Notes: generated from the letters alone by a model not told the origin. A stretch of 64,000 nucleotides of DNA from Mesorhizobium sp. DCY119 (GCF_003590645.1 NZ_CP031834.1:992001-1056000), one strand, 5' to 3'. Shown: positions 1-7,832, counted from the stretch's first letter. Program-made: numbers and translations.

Positions 1-1
1 C

Positions 2-880
2 TTCCGCGCCATCAAGGGGCAGGACCCGAAGGGCGAGTTCGTGCCGAAATACGACCTCTCGAAATTCCGCACGCTGTTCCTTGCCGGCGAGCGCGCCGAC
101 CCCGAAACGATCAAATGGGCAGAGCGCAACCTCAACGTCCCCGTCATCGATCATTGGTGGCAGACCGAGACCGGAAGTCCGATCAGCCAGAACCCGGTCG
201 GGCTCGGGCAGCTGCCGGTCAAATACGGCTCGCCCGGCGTGCCGATGCCCGGATACGACGTGCAGATCCTTGACGATGCCGGCCACCCGGTGCCGCGCGG
301 CACGCTCGGCAATGTCGTGGTCAAGCTGCCGCTGCCGCCCGGCTGCCTGCCGACGCTGTGGAATGCCGGTGAGCGCTTTCGCGAGGCCTATCTCATCGAA
401 TTCCCCGGCTATTACAAAACCGCCGACGCCGGCTATATCGACGATGAGAACTACCTCTTCATCATGGCCCGCACCGACGACATCATCAATGTCGCCGGCC
501 ACCGGCTTTCCACCGGCGGCATGGAGGAGGTGCTGGCCGAGCATCCCGACGTTGCCGAATGCGCCGTCATCGGCATCGCCGACGCCATGAAGGGGCAGGT
601 GCCCTGCGGCTTCGTCGTGCTCAATGCCGGCGTTTCCCGCGACGCCGCCGACATCGAGAAGGAAGTGGTGGCGCTGGTGCGCGAGCGCATCGGCCCGGTC
701 GCCGCCTTCCGTATCGTGGTGGCAATCAAGCGCCTGCCCAAGACGCGGTCGGGAAAAATCCTGCGCGCCACCATGCAGAAGATCGCCGACCGCGAGGATT
801 GGAAGATGCCGGCCACGATCGACGATCCCGCCATCCTCGACGAGATCAAGGCGGCGCTCAATGCGCGGGGGATCGGCTAG
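2..880 (+). CDS. prpE: Propionate-CoA ligase, C-terminal part (5' end outside window)
   Basis: The frame is open from base 2, so this is the 3' part of a longer gene; about 290 residues are visible and the family is usually about 630. It belongs to the acyl-adenylate-forming synthetases, which activate propionate (or acetate) with ATP and CoA. Visible features are the WWQTETG motif of the adenylation core, the YYKTADAGYID stretch, the hinge DDIINVAGHRLSTG and the C-terminal KTRSGKILR with the catalytic lysine that is acetylated in this family. The LFLAGERADPETIKW wording favours PrpE over acetyl-CoA synthetase, but substrate is inferred. A four-base gap separates it from the next gene, so the two are probably co-transcribed. 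Confidence 0.9.
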   Translation, partial: FRAIKGQDPKGEFVPKYDLSKFRTLFLAGERADPETIKWAERNLNVPVIDHWWQTETGSPISQNPVGLGQLPVKYGSPGVPMPGYDVQILDDAGHPVPRGTLGNVVVKLPLPPGCLPTLWNAGERFREAYLIEFPGYYKTADAGYIDDENYLFIMARTDDIINVAGHRLSTGGMEEVLAEHPDVAECAVIGIADAMKGQVPCGFVVLNAGVSRDAADIEKEVVALVRERIGPVAAFRIVVAIKRLPKTRSGKILRATMQKIADREDWKMPATIDDPAILDEIKAALNARGIG

Positions 881-884
881 AACG

Positions 885-1355
885 ATGGGAAGAACCGACA
901 AGGCGTCTCGCATCGTCACGGCTTCGCCGGCTACTGTCTACAATGCCTTCGTCGATCCGGCTGCCCTGGTGGAGTGGCTGCCGCCCAAGGGAATGATTGC
1001 CAGGATCGAAACCTTCGAACCGAAGGCCGGCGGCCATTACCGAATGTCGTTGACGTATGATGCGCCCGATCCTTCGGTGCGTGGAAAGGCCTCCGAAGAC
1101 ACCGATATCGTGGAGGGACGCTTCGTCGAACTGGTGCCGAATGATCGCGTCGTGCAGATCGTGACGTTCGAATCGGACGACCCGGCTTTTGCAGGTGAAA
1201 TGAAGATGACCTGGAGTCTCAGGCCTGTGGCCGGCGGGACGGAAGTCAGCATCGTCTGCGAGAATGTGCCGGAAGGCATACGTGCGGAAGATCATGCGGC
1301 AGGACTTTCCTCCACGCTCGACAATCTAGCGGAATTTGTCCGGCAGCTTGTATAG
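885..1355 (+). CDS. SRPBCC / AHSA1-like domain protein
   Basis: A 156-residue protein of the AHSA1-like branch of the START/Bet v1 (SRPBCC) fold. It shows the usual order: an N-terminal VTASPATVYNAFVDPAALVEWLPP segment, a central G-G-Y-R-M strand, a VELVPNDRVVQIVTFE strand and a final helix with LSSTLDNLAEFV. These proteins bind hydrophobic ligands, and the ligand here is unknown. ATG 885 is four bases after the prpE stop; the longer open frame upstream is out-of-frame overlap with prpE. It is presumably expressed with prpE. Confidence 0.85.
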   Translation: MGRTDKASRIVTASPATVYNAFVDPAALVEWLPPKGMIARIETFEPKAGGHYRMSLTYDAPDPSVRGKASEDTDIVEGRFVELVPNDRVVQIVTFESDDPAFAGEMKMTWSLRPVAGGTEVSIVCENVPEGIRAEDHAAGLSSTLDNLAEFVRQLV

Positions 1356-1417
1356 CGGAAACCCTGTTCCGATCGCCTTCGCGTGGATATAAACCGGCCA
1401 AGCGAACGGAGAATTCC

Positions 1418-2206
1418 ATGGCCCTTACCGGCAAGACGGCGATCGTAACGGGTGCGGCGGGCGGCATCGGGCTGGCGATCGCCCAGCGTTTCCTGCATGA
1501 CGGCGCCCGCGTGATGATCGCCGATGTCGATCACGAAAAGGGCGAAAAGGCCGAACGCGATCTCGCCAAGCTCGGCAAGGTCCAGTTCGTCAAGGCCGAT
1601 GTCGGCAAGCGCCTCGACATCCACAATCTGGTCGCCGCCACCATCGATGCCTTCGGCGACATCGACATTCTCGTCAACAATGCCGGCATCGTCCACGGCG
1701 CCGATTTCCTGGAGCTCAAGGAAGAGGATTTCGACCGCGTGCTGCAGGTCAATCTGAAGGGTTCCTTCCTCGCCGGCCAGGCGGTCGCCCGCTTCATGGT
1801 CGAGAAAGTGGAGAAGGGTGGGTCTGCCGGCTCCATCATCAACATGTCCTCGATCAACGCCGTCGTGGCTCTCCCCGATCAGGTCGCCTATTCCGTCTCC
1901 AAGGGTGGCGTGAACCAGCTCACCAGGGCAATGGCACTGTCGCTGGCGCCTCATGGCGTTCGCGTCAACGCCATAGGCCCCGGCTCGATCATGACGGACA
2001 TGCTGGCCAGCGTGAACAGCGACGCGGCGGCGAAGACCCGCATCCTGTCGCGCACGCCGATGGGCCGTGTCGGCGAGCCGTCCGAGATTGCAGCGATTGC
2101 CGCCTTCCTTGCCTCCGACGATGCCAGCTACATCACCGGCCAGACCATCTACGCCGACGGCGGCCGCCTGCCGCTGAATTACACGGTGCCGGTGAAGGGG
2201 GCCTGA
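1418..2206 (+). CDS. SDR-family NAD(P)-dependent oxidoreductase
   Basis: A 262-residue classical short-chain dehydrogenase. The nucleotide-binding TGAAGGIG motif is at 11-18, NNAG at 87-90, and the catalytic Ser144/145, Tyr158 and Lys162 are all present, so it should be active. Asp36 after the second strand suggests NAD rather than NADP preference. The C-terminal ASYITGQTIYADGGR is typical of 3-oxoacyl-ACP reductase and glucose-dehydrogenase-like members. Substrate cannot be assigned. ATG 1418 follows a purine-rich GGAGAATTCC site. The 62-bp gap from the AHSA1 gene allows either co-transcription or its own promoter. Confidence 0.9.
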   Translation: MALTGKTAIVTGAAGGIGLAIAQRFLHDGARVMIADVDHEKGEKAERDLAKLGKVQFVKADVGKRLDIHNLVAATIDAFGDIDILVNNAGIVHGADFLELKEEDFDRVLQVNLKGSFLAGQAVARFMVEKVEKGGSAGSIINMSSINAVVALPDQVAYSVSKGGVNQLTRAMALSLAPHGVRVNAIGPGSIMTDMLASVNSDAAAKTRILSRTPMGRVGEPSEIAAIAAFLASDDASYITGQTIYADGGRLPLNYTVPVKGA

Positions 2207-2275
2207 GGACTCCTGCTGCTCAGGTGTCAGATACGCCACCGCAGTTCTGCGCCGATGGCGATGTTCTAACGTTCA

Positions 2276-2452
2276 GGCATGGATTCCCGACACTCTCCGC
2301 TCGTTCCTCGCTCACGAGGTCGAGAATGACGAATGCATTTAGGACGTTCGCTAATCTCCAAACCTTGGCGATCTGCGTAAGGGTCATAAGAAGCGTCATT
2401 CTCGACCTCGTGAGCGAGTGAAACGAGCGGAGAGGGTCGGGAATCCATGCCT
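2276..2452. repeat. Long inverted repeat (about 56-bp arms)
   Basis: The left arm 2276-2331 and right arm 2394-2452 are near-perfect reverse complements, both reading GGCATGGATTCCCGACACTC or its variant at the outer end and ...CGAGAATGACG at the inner end, around a loop of about 62 bp. A transcript would form a very long hairpin. The layout is that of the mobile palindromic repeats common in rhizobial intergenic regions. No protein is encoded. It accounts for much of the 398-bp gap 2207-2604. Confidence 0.85.
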
Positions 2453-2543
2453 CGCCGGAACATCACGTCAGAGCCGGTGCAGACATAGACGTCATGCATG
2501 AAAAGTCGAAGTGGTGCGGAATACTGCCATCCCCAAAACCCTC

Positions 2544-2561
2544 CTGACAGACTGCTGTCAG
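2544..2561. promoter_or_regulatory. Putative operator, copy 1 (CTGACA-N6-TGTCAG)
   Basis: The site reads CTGACA-GACTGC-TGTCAG, a perfect 6+6 palindrome preceded by CTC. The same palindrome with the same spacing occurs at 3390-3407 upstream of the MGMT-like gene. It is 43 bp before the start of the small gene at 2605. The obvious candidate binder is the WYL-domain regulator encoded at 3867, which would make the cassette autoregulated. The pairing with that protein is inferred. Confidence 0.6.
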
Positions 2562-2604
2562 TACGGGTGTGGGATAGTGTCTCCGTTAACGAAGGAGAGC
2601 TGTC

Positions 2605-2772
2605 ATGTTTACCACCGATATCTTCCGCACGCTCAAGCACTATGCCGGCAAGGTCCAGACCCTGCATGACGAGATCCGCACCGAGCGTTTCATCAATTCC
2701 CTTCCGCGCAGCATCCAGAAGGATATAGGCTGGCCGGATAATTACGCCGCCCGCCGCGCACGTCGCGGTTGA
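2605..2772 (+). CDS. Small conserved-type protein, 55 aa
   Basis: ATG 2605 follows a strong GAAGGAGAGCTGTC ribosome binding site. The 55-residue product starts MFTTDIFRTLKHYAGKVQ, is amphipathic and ends in a basic tail RRARRG. It looks like the small helical regulator-type proteins of the DUF1127 size class, but I do not recognise a named family. It lies between the operator at 2544 and the PfpI-like gene, 18 bp away, so it is probably the first gene of that cassette. Confidence 0.7.
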   Translation: MFTTDIFRTLKHYAGKVQTLHDEIRTERFINSLPRSIQKDIGWPDNYAARRARRG

Positions 2773-2790
2773 GCGGGGAAGGAGATGCTC

Positions 2791-3372
2791 ATGTCCGCCG
2801 GTAAAACGATCGGGTTCCTGTTCATCGAGGGTCTTGCCGACTGGGAATACGGCCTGCTTTCCGGCTCGGCGGTCGAATGGTTCAGCGCGCGCGCCGTGTC
2901 GCTGACCCCGACCGGCGAGCCGGTGACATCGATGAGCGGCTTTCGCCTTTCGCCCGATCGGGGCGCCGATCCCGCGGAAAACGCCGATCTTGACGCCATT
3001 GCCGTCATCGGCTCCGACGGCTGGGCCTCGAAAAAGGCGCCGGACGTCTCAGCACTTCTGCACACCGTCGAGGAACGCGGCGGGGTGGTCGGCGGCATCT
3101 GCGCCGGCACATTGGCGCTGGCGCGTGCCGGCCTGTTCAGGAAAGCAAAGCACACCAGCAACGGCCGCGACTGGATCCTCCACCACGAGCCAGACTATGC
3201 CGGGAGAGAAAACTACCAGGACGTGCCGCACGCAGTGGTTGACGGCCGCATCGTCTCGGCGCCCGGTCCGGCGTCCGGCACATTCGCGCTGGAATTCCTG
3301 CGCACGCTTTATCCCGAGCGGGCGGATGCGGTCAGCGAAATGCGCTCGCTCTTCGCGCGCGAATATTCCTGA
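2791..3372 (+). CDS. DJ-1/PfpI-family (type 1 glutamine amidotransferase-like) protein
   Basis: A 193-residue DJ-1/PfpI protein. The nucleophile-elbow cysteine is Cys104 in GGICAGTLALARAG, and the family acidic residue near the N-terminus is Glu13 (FIEGLADWE). Members act as chaperone/deglycase-like or glutathione-independent glyoxalase-like proteins; the activity here is unknown. ATG 2791 is preferred to ATG 2785 because AAGGAG lies seven bases upstream of the former and runs into the latter. It follows the 55-aa gene and precedes the second operator. Confidence 0.85.
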   Translation: MSAGKTIGFLFIEGLADWEYGLLSGSAVEWFSARAVSLTPTGEPVTSMSGFRLSPDRGADPAENADLDAIAVIGSDGWASKKAPDVSALLHTVEERGGVVGGICAGTLALARAGLFRKAKHTSNGRDWILHHEPDYAGRENYQDVPHAVVDGRIVSAPGPASGTFALEFLRTLYPERADAVSEMRSLFAREYS

Positions 3373-3389
3373 CTATCCCGACGAGGCTC

Positions 3390-3407
3390 CTGACATTATG
3401 CTGTCAG
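3390..3407. promoter_or_regulatory. Putative operator, copy 2 (CTGACA-N6-TGTCAG)
   Basis: The site reads CTGACA-TTATGC-TGTCAG. The palindrome extends to nine bases per arm (CTCCTGACA / TGTCAGGAG, 3387-3410). It matches copy 1 at 2544 in all twelve arm bases and in spacing. It sits 18 bp after the PfpI-like stop codon and 48 bp before the start of the MGMT-like gene. Binding by the adjacent WYL regulator is inferred. Confidence 0.65.
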
Positions 3408-3454
3408 GAGGATCATGCCATGTTGCCATTTCGGGATCGTGGAGGATGCTCGAC

Positions 3455-3862
3455 ATGAAAAGCTGGACCGACAGGCTCAACGCGCCGGCGAAAGTCGAGA
3501 TCAAGCCCGCGCCGGTGTCGATTGCCGGCATGCGCAAGGGCGAGGTCATGCTGGTGCCGACGCCGAAGCTGGTCGACGATTTCATTCGCGCCATCCCCTC
3601 GGGTCACCATGTCGACGTCGTGACGATGCGCAAGACGCTGGCCCGGGCCCACAAGGCCGAGGTTACCTGCCCGATCTATACAGGCTATCATCTGCGCACG
3701 GTGGCCGAGGCGGCACATGAGGCGCTGGAGCGCGGCGTGGGCCTCGACGACATCACGCCGTTCTGGCGGGTGCTCGATGCGAAGACGCCGACCACGAAGC
3801 GGCTGACCTTCGGCGCGGGCTTCGTTGCCGAGCAGCGGCAGCGCGAAGGATTGACGGGATAA
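3455..3862 (+). CDS. MGMT-like protein (alkyltransferase-like fold, no active-site cysteine motif)
   Basis: A 135-residue protein. The C-terminal half (HKAEVTCPIYTGYHL... then TPFWRVLDAKTPTTKRL) resembles the DNA-binding domain of O6-methylguanine methyltransferases and alkyltransferase-like proteins, with FWRVLDA where the active enzyme has PCHRV. The only cysteine is Cys72, so methyl transfer is unlikely; a DNA-lesion-binding or purely structural role is possible. ATG 3455 has GGAGG nine bases upstream; ATG 3446 is an alternative. It is followed after four bases by the WYL regulator gene, so the two form an operon. Confidence 0.65.
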   Translation: MKSWTDRLNAPAKVEIKPAPVSIAGMRKGEVMLVPTPKLVDDFIRAIPSGHHVDVVTMRKTLARAHKAEVTCPIYTGYHLRTVAEAAHEALERGVGLDDITPFWRVLDAKTPTTKRLTFGAGFVAEQRQREGLTG

Positions 3863-3866
3863 CACC

Positions 3867-4583
3867 ATGCGGCGCGCCGACAGGCTTTTTCAGATCGTTC
3901 AGCATTTCCGCGGCGGCCGGCTGGTCACCGCGCAGAAACTTGGCCAGTGGCTCGAAGTGTCGGAGCGCACGATCTATCGCGACATCGCCGACCTTCAGTC
4001 GACGGGCGTGCCGATCGATGGCGAGGCCGGCGTCGGCTACATAATGAGGGAGGGGTTCGACCTTCCGCCGCTCATGTTCACAAGAGATGAAATCGTAGCA
4101 CTCGTTGCCGGCGCGCGCATGGTCAGGGCCTTCGGTGGCGCCACCATGGCGCGGGCTGCCGACGAGGCGCTGGTCAAGATCGGCGCGGTGCTGCCCGACG
4201 CCGAAAAGGACCGCATCGCCCGCACGGAAATCCACACGCCGATGTGGGTGGTCAGCGACGCCGACCGCAAGGCGATCGACATCCTCGAGCGCTCCGTCGA
4301 AAAGCGGGACGTGCTGACGCTGGACTACCGCGACGAGGCCGGCCGCACCACCGCCCGCGACGTGCGCCCGCTCGGCCTGTGGTTCTGGGGCAAGGTCTGG
4401 ACGCTGGTTGCCTGGTGCGAAATGCGCGACGATTTCCGCGCCTTCCGCATAGACCGCATCAGCGCCATCACCCCCACCGGCCGCCCCTTCCGCCACGAAC
4501 GCGGCAAGCAACTAGCGGACTTTTATCGCCGGGTGGAAAGGAACGAGTATGACGGGAGCGGGGCAAGATCGGCGGGCGCGTGA
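3867..4583 (+). CDS. YafY/WYL-domain transcriptional regulator
   Basis: A 238-residue regulator. The N-terminal winged helix-turn-helix (about 1-60) contains VSERTIYRDIADLQSTGVPI, the DeoR/HTH_11 signature of the YafY family. A WYL-type ligand-sensing domain follows (about 140-225: LTLDYRDEAGRTTARDVRPLGLWFWGKVWTLVAWCE). WYL proteins sense nucleic acid or small ligands and usually control neighbouring genes. It is the last gene of the cassette, four bases after the MGMT-like gene, and is the best candidate to bind the two CTGACA-N6-TGTCAG sites. Confidence 0.9.
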   Translation: MRRADRLFQIVQHFRGGRLVTAQKLGQWLEVSERTIYRDIADLQSTGVPIDGEAGVGYIMREGFDLPPLMFTRDEIVALVAGARMVRAFGGATMARAADEALVKIGAVLPDAEKDRIARTEIHTPMWVVSDADRKAIDILERSVEKRDVLTLDYRDEAGRTTARDVRPLGLWFWGKVWTLVAWCEMRDDFRAFRIDRISAITPTGRPFRHERGKQLADFYRRVERNEYDGSGARSAGA

Positions 4584-4683
4584 GGCATCTAGGATGTCTG
4601 ACAAATTCCGCGGCATCATGACTAAATTCGCAGGTAAGTTCTTTTTTATCTGAGCGAGCGGGTGGTAGTAATTGCCGCTACCT

Positions 4684-5214
4684 CTAAGCAATCTCCGGCA
4701 GCGGCTTCGGCGTTTGAATTTCTTTGAGCTTGCGGTAGGCTGCCTTTGCTTTCTCAAGGCGCCCGTCGCTGGCTTTTTCGGGTTTACGGCGAGCGGTTTC
4801 CTCCCACGGGTCTCCACCGCCATCTCGGCCAAATCCTTCTTCATCAAAAAGAAAAGCTGCGGTGGCGGCTAACTCAAGCTCAATGGCTCCTACTTTCGCC
4901 GCAGCAGAAATAAATGCTATGCGCTCCGGATTAACGGCGTCTCTTTGTTTGACCGCCGTAAAAACTGAATACCAGCCGCCCCAATCAGTTTTACGCTCTT
5001 CTTCTGTTACCAGCTTAAGGTCCGTTGCTAACCGCATCGCATCTGCAAGTTCCTCGCTGAACGGACCGTAGTGACGATACTCGAATTCGAATTCATTCGA
5101 GAGCCCAGCTAGGTAGCAAAGATACGCGACTTTCTGAAGACGTGTCCGTCCAACTAACTCTCCTCCCGCATCTAAGACTAGGGATGCAGCTCGCTCATGG
5201 AGATCATAGGCCAT
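4684..5214 (-). CDS. YwgA / Panacea (SocA-like)-type protein
   Basis: A 176-residue protein whose N-terminal half reads GGELVGRTRLQKVAYLCYLAG...EYRHYGPFSEELADAMRLATDL. This is the GRTxLQKxxYL...YGPFSEEL pattern of the YwgA family and the related DUF4065/Panacea proteins, several of which serve as antitoxins. The C-terminus is charged (PWEETARRKPEKASDG...). Its ATG abuts the stop codon of the HD-hydrolase gene (TAAATG), which implies translational coupling. Codon use and base composition are AT-rich compared with the flanks, so the pair was probably acquired together. Family placement is by motif only. Confidence 0.65.
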   Translation of the reverse strand: MAYDLHERAASLVLDAGGELVGRTRLQKVAYLCYLAGLSNEFEFEYRHYGPFSEELADAMRLATDLKLVTEEERKTDWGGWYSVFTAVKQRDAVNPERIAFISAAAKVGAIELELAATAAFLFDEEGFGRDGGGDPWEETARRKPEKASDGRLEKAKAAYRKLKEIQTPKPLPEIA

Positions 5215-6714
5215 TTATTTCTCTCCCATTGAATTCTGTAGAACTTTCTCGACCATCGCTCTGCCGTCAGCATCGTCTTCGCTTATGTAAATGCGACTAA
5301 CTTCAAAAGATTCCGCTCCAGAAACCACAGATGAAAGATGAGCCATATCTTCAATAGAGCCTGCTTGTTTTATCAGTATTTGGTTTAACGGGGTCTGAGA
5401 GTCTTGAAATTTTTTGTATGGAGATCGCCTGTATTCATCAATTAGTATTTCATGACCATTATTCTTCTGACGATCTGACGCGTGCTCCTCTACTTCTTTG
5501 AGTATGGATTTGACCTTTATCGTAATTTTTGCTTCCCGCTCACGGCGATCATCTATTGTCATTCCGCGCCGCACCGGGACTTTTCCTTCGATTAATTGCC
5601 GTACGTCGAGGCATTTCAATAGTTGTCTGTTTTGAAGCCGCTTTGCGTATTCAGACACTAGATTGTCTTCTGAGTTGCACAGAAAATGTAAGCTCCCCCA
5701 GAAGACCGCGTCATCTAAAAGAAGAGCCTTTTCGATATTATCTGGATCAGAAAGAAACAAAGTTATTGGATGCTCATCTGGAAGGGCGTACGATTTTTTT
5801 TGGCCACTCTCGACAAGTTTGTGTATTCTCAAAATCAGAGATGAGAAAATCTTCTCGGCCCCGCGTGTAGTTTTGTGAAGATAGACATTTGGATAAAGTT
5901 GAAACAAAGAAAGAACATAATGTTCGGCAGCATGAAACGCTTTAGGGCCTAGAACAAGAGTTTTGACTTCGCCGGCAGCCTCTTCGTCGGCGTTTGTCGG
6001 AACCGTGCCAACTTCAAGATTGGCAAGAATCCAAGTGGCATCCACACCACTGCCTTGAACCCCTGTCATCAACCGATCACGTTGCATGTAGTCGAGTCGA
6101 TCCGCATCGAACTGGCTAGAAACAACGGCGTCGAATAAATTTCCGGGGTTCTTGTTCCGAATTACGTCCGCCACCTCGTCAGAGAAGCTTCGGCCCAGTT
6201 CTTTATTAAGGACTTCGCTAACTTCGGAACTACGGATCAAGGCATCACTCACGTTTTCATGAATGGCCATTGACAGATTGAGCTTCTTGCCAACGTCTTC
6301 GAATGCGTGACTGAACATTCCGTGCCCCAAATCATGCACAAGGGCAGCGACAAGTGCTACGTGTGATTGATGCGTCCGCTTAGCTGGATCCCTCTCAATT
6401 ATCGCCATAAGTTGGCGCGCAATGTGGAAGACGCCGACTGAGTGGGCAAATCGAGTATGAGTTGCACCAGGAAATACAAATTCAGAAAAACCGAGTTGGC
6501 GAATTCTTCTGAGGCGCTGAAACGGGCGCGTCTGAAGGACGCGCCACATTGTTTGCTCGAATTGCTCGCTGTCAAACTCGATTAAATTATGGAGCGGATC
6601 ACGAATCCGCTGCGATTTCGATTGACTAGCCATTTCCCAAAAAACCCGCGCCGCCCCTAGCGAATCATATTCGCTTGCATCCTCTTGAATAGGAAATGAT
6701 CGGCGCAAACGCAT
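5215..6714 (-). CDS. HD-domain phosphohydrolase (SAMHD1 / YwfO-like)
   Basis: A 499-residue protein with the metal-binding set of the HD superfamily: His91 (THTRFAHSVGV), His127-Asp128 (LVHDLGHGMFSHAFE) and an aspartate in SSQFDADRLDYMQRD (203/206). The layout DPLHNLI...RPFQRLRRIRQLG is that of SAMHD1 and the bacterial dNTP triphosphohydrolases such as YwfO, so hydrolysis of (d)NTPs is expected. ATG 6714 gives the longest frame; ATG 6633, 27 codons in, lies just before the conserved start and is a fair alternative. It is co-transcribed with the YwgA-like gene and sits in AT-rich DNA (24 of 60 bases G+C at 5341-5400, against 46 of 60 at 4141-4200). Confidence 0.85.
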   Translation of the reverse strand: MRLRRSFPIQEDASEYDSLGAARVFWEMASQSKSQRIRDPLHNLIEFDSEQFEQTMWRVLQTRPFQRLRRIRQLGFSEFVFPGATHTRFAHSVGVFHIARQLMAIIERDPAKRTHQSHVALVAALVHDLGHGMFSHAFEDVGKKLNLSMAIHENVSDALIRSSEVSEVLNKELGRSFSDEVADVIRNKNPGNLFDAVVSSQFDADRLDYMQRDRLMTGVQGSGVDATWILANLEVGTVPTNADEEAAGEVKTLVLGPKAFHAAEHYVLSLFQLYPNVYLHKTTRGAEKIFSSLILRIHKLVESGQKKSYALPDEHPITLFLSDPDNIEKALLLDDAVFWGSLHFLCNSEDNLVSEYAKRLQNRQLLKCLDVRQLIEGKVPVRRGMTIDDRREREAKITIKVKSILKEVEEHASDRQKNNGHEILIDEYRRSPYKKFQDSQTPLNQILIKQAGSIEDMAHLSSVVSGAESFEVSRIYISEDDADGRAMVEKVLQNSMGEK

Positions 6715-6761
6715 TCAAAATCTCTAAGCGTCTTAAATCTCGTAAATTAGTTACCGTCCAC

Positions 6762-6790
6762 AGTATAGCGTCTTGCGAACAAAAGGGGAA
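6762..6790 (-). promoter_or_regulatory. Possible promoter of the HD-hydrolase operon
   Basis: On the minus strand a TATACT hexamer (plus-strand AGTATA at 6762-6767) lies 17 bases downstream of TTCCCC. It is correctly oriented and about 48 bp before the ATG at 6714. The -35 match is weak, so this is tentative. Confidence 0.35.
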
Positions 6791-6833
6791 CATAATTTAT
6801 TGAGCAATACGCACTACTGCTGTCATCGACCCC

Positions 6834-7742
6834 TCACCGATACCCCGTAGCATCCGCCGGCTTCCCCGCATCCTGCACCTCCGGCACATAGCGCCAGGCA
6901 TCAGGCCTTGAGCCGTCGAGGTCTGTAAAACCGTAGACCTGCGCCAGGCCGCCGCTGGACAGCGACTGGCCGTTCCAGCGGGCGCGGTCGGGGTCGGTGG
7001 CTAGGGCTGCCACTGCGCGGCCGATGAAGCGCGGGGTTTCGGAGATGATGAAGTGCGGAATGTCTGCGGTGGCGTCGCGCCAGTTTTCTTCCTTCACGCC
7101 GAACGCTTCCAGCATCATTTCGGAGCGCAGCCAGCCGGGCGTGAGCGCAACGGACGTCGCGCCGTGCGGCGCAAGGTCCTTGGCATGCGCCCAGGCCATG
7201 CGCAGCACGGAGGCCTTGCAGAGGTCGTAGAAGGGCGACAGCCGGTAGTGCTCGGCATTGTACTCGGCGGTGCCGTCCGTCACCTCTACCAGCAGGCCGC
7301 CGGGCCGCTCGATCAGCAGGGGCAGGGCGTGGTGCGCGGTGATCAGATGGGTGTCGACGGCCAGCCGCAGCATGCGCAGGCCGTTTTCCAAATCGTGGTC
7401 CCACACCGGCTTGTTCCATTCGAACAGCTTTTCGCCGCCCCACACATCGTTGACGAGCACGTCGAGCCGGCCCTGCTCGGCGCGGATGCGCGCAACGAGA
7501 TCGCGGACTTCTTCGGAAACCAGATGGTCGACGCGCGCCGCGATGCCCTTGCCGCCGGCGGCGGTGACCAGTTCGGCGGTTTCCTCGATGGTTTCGGGCC
7601 GGGCATAGTCGGACTGCCGCTCGCGCGTCGTGCGCCCGGTGACATAGACGGTGGCGCCCGCCGCGCCCAGTTCCATCGCGATGCCCCGGCCCGCACCGCG
7701 CGTTGCACCCGCGACAAGGGCGACTTTCCCGACAAGCGTCAT
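6834..7742 (-). CDS. SDR-family oxidoreductase (atypical)
   Basis: A 302-residue short-chain dehydrogenase with the nucleotide motif AGATRGAGRGIA (11-22) and Arg37/Arg40 in TGRTTRER, which favours NADP. The usual NNAG is replaced by NDVWGG (98-103). Tyr172 and Lys176 of the YxxxK pair are present (FYDLCKAS), but the serine strand reads VEVTDGT, so catalysis may differ from the classical type. It is divergent from the TetR gene at 7833, and a palindrome lies in the shared 90-bp region. It is probably that regulator's target. Confidence 0.88.
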   Translation of the reverse strand: MTLVGKVALVAGATRGAGRGIAMELGAAGATVYVTGRTTRERQSDYARPETIEETAELVTAAGGKGIAARVDHLVSEEVRDLVARIRAEQGRLDVLVNDVWGGEKLFEWNKPVWDHDLENGLRMLRLAVDTHLITAHHALPLLIERPGGLLVEVTDGTAEYNAEHYRLSPFYDLCKASVLRMAWAHAKDLAPHGATSVALTPGWLRSEMMLEAFGVKEENWRDATADIPHFIISETPRFIGRAVAALATDPDRARWNGQSLSSGGLAQVYGFTDLDGSRPDAWRYVPEVQDAGKPADATGYR

Positions 7743-7794
7743 CGAACTCTCCTGTGATCAACCATCATCGGCACTGGCCTTTACGGTTGGAATT

Positions 7795-7822
7795 ATTTAT
7801 AAGTGAATATTCGTTTATAAAT
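7795..7822. promoter_or_regulatory. Putative TetR operator between SDR and TetR genes
   Basis: A 28-bp interrupted palindrome, ATTTATAA-gt-GAATATTC-gt-TTATAAAT. Both outer arms and the central GAATATTC are self-complementary. It is strikingly AT-rich and lies between the divergent SDR and TetR genes. TetR proteins normally bind such sites and repress both promoters. Confidence 0.65.
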
Positions 7823-7832
7823 GGAAGTCAAG

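Noticed and set aside
3455-3862. Active O6-methylguanine methyltransferase
   Set aside because: The PCHR active-site motif is replaced by FWRV. The single cysteine is elsewhere, so only an MGMT-like fold is claimed.
7821-7832. Upstream ATG as start of the TetR gene
   Set aside because: It lies within the probable operator and lacks a ribosome binding site. ATG 7833 has one.
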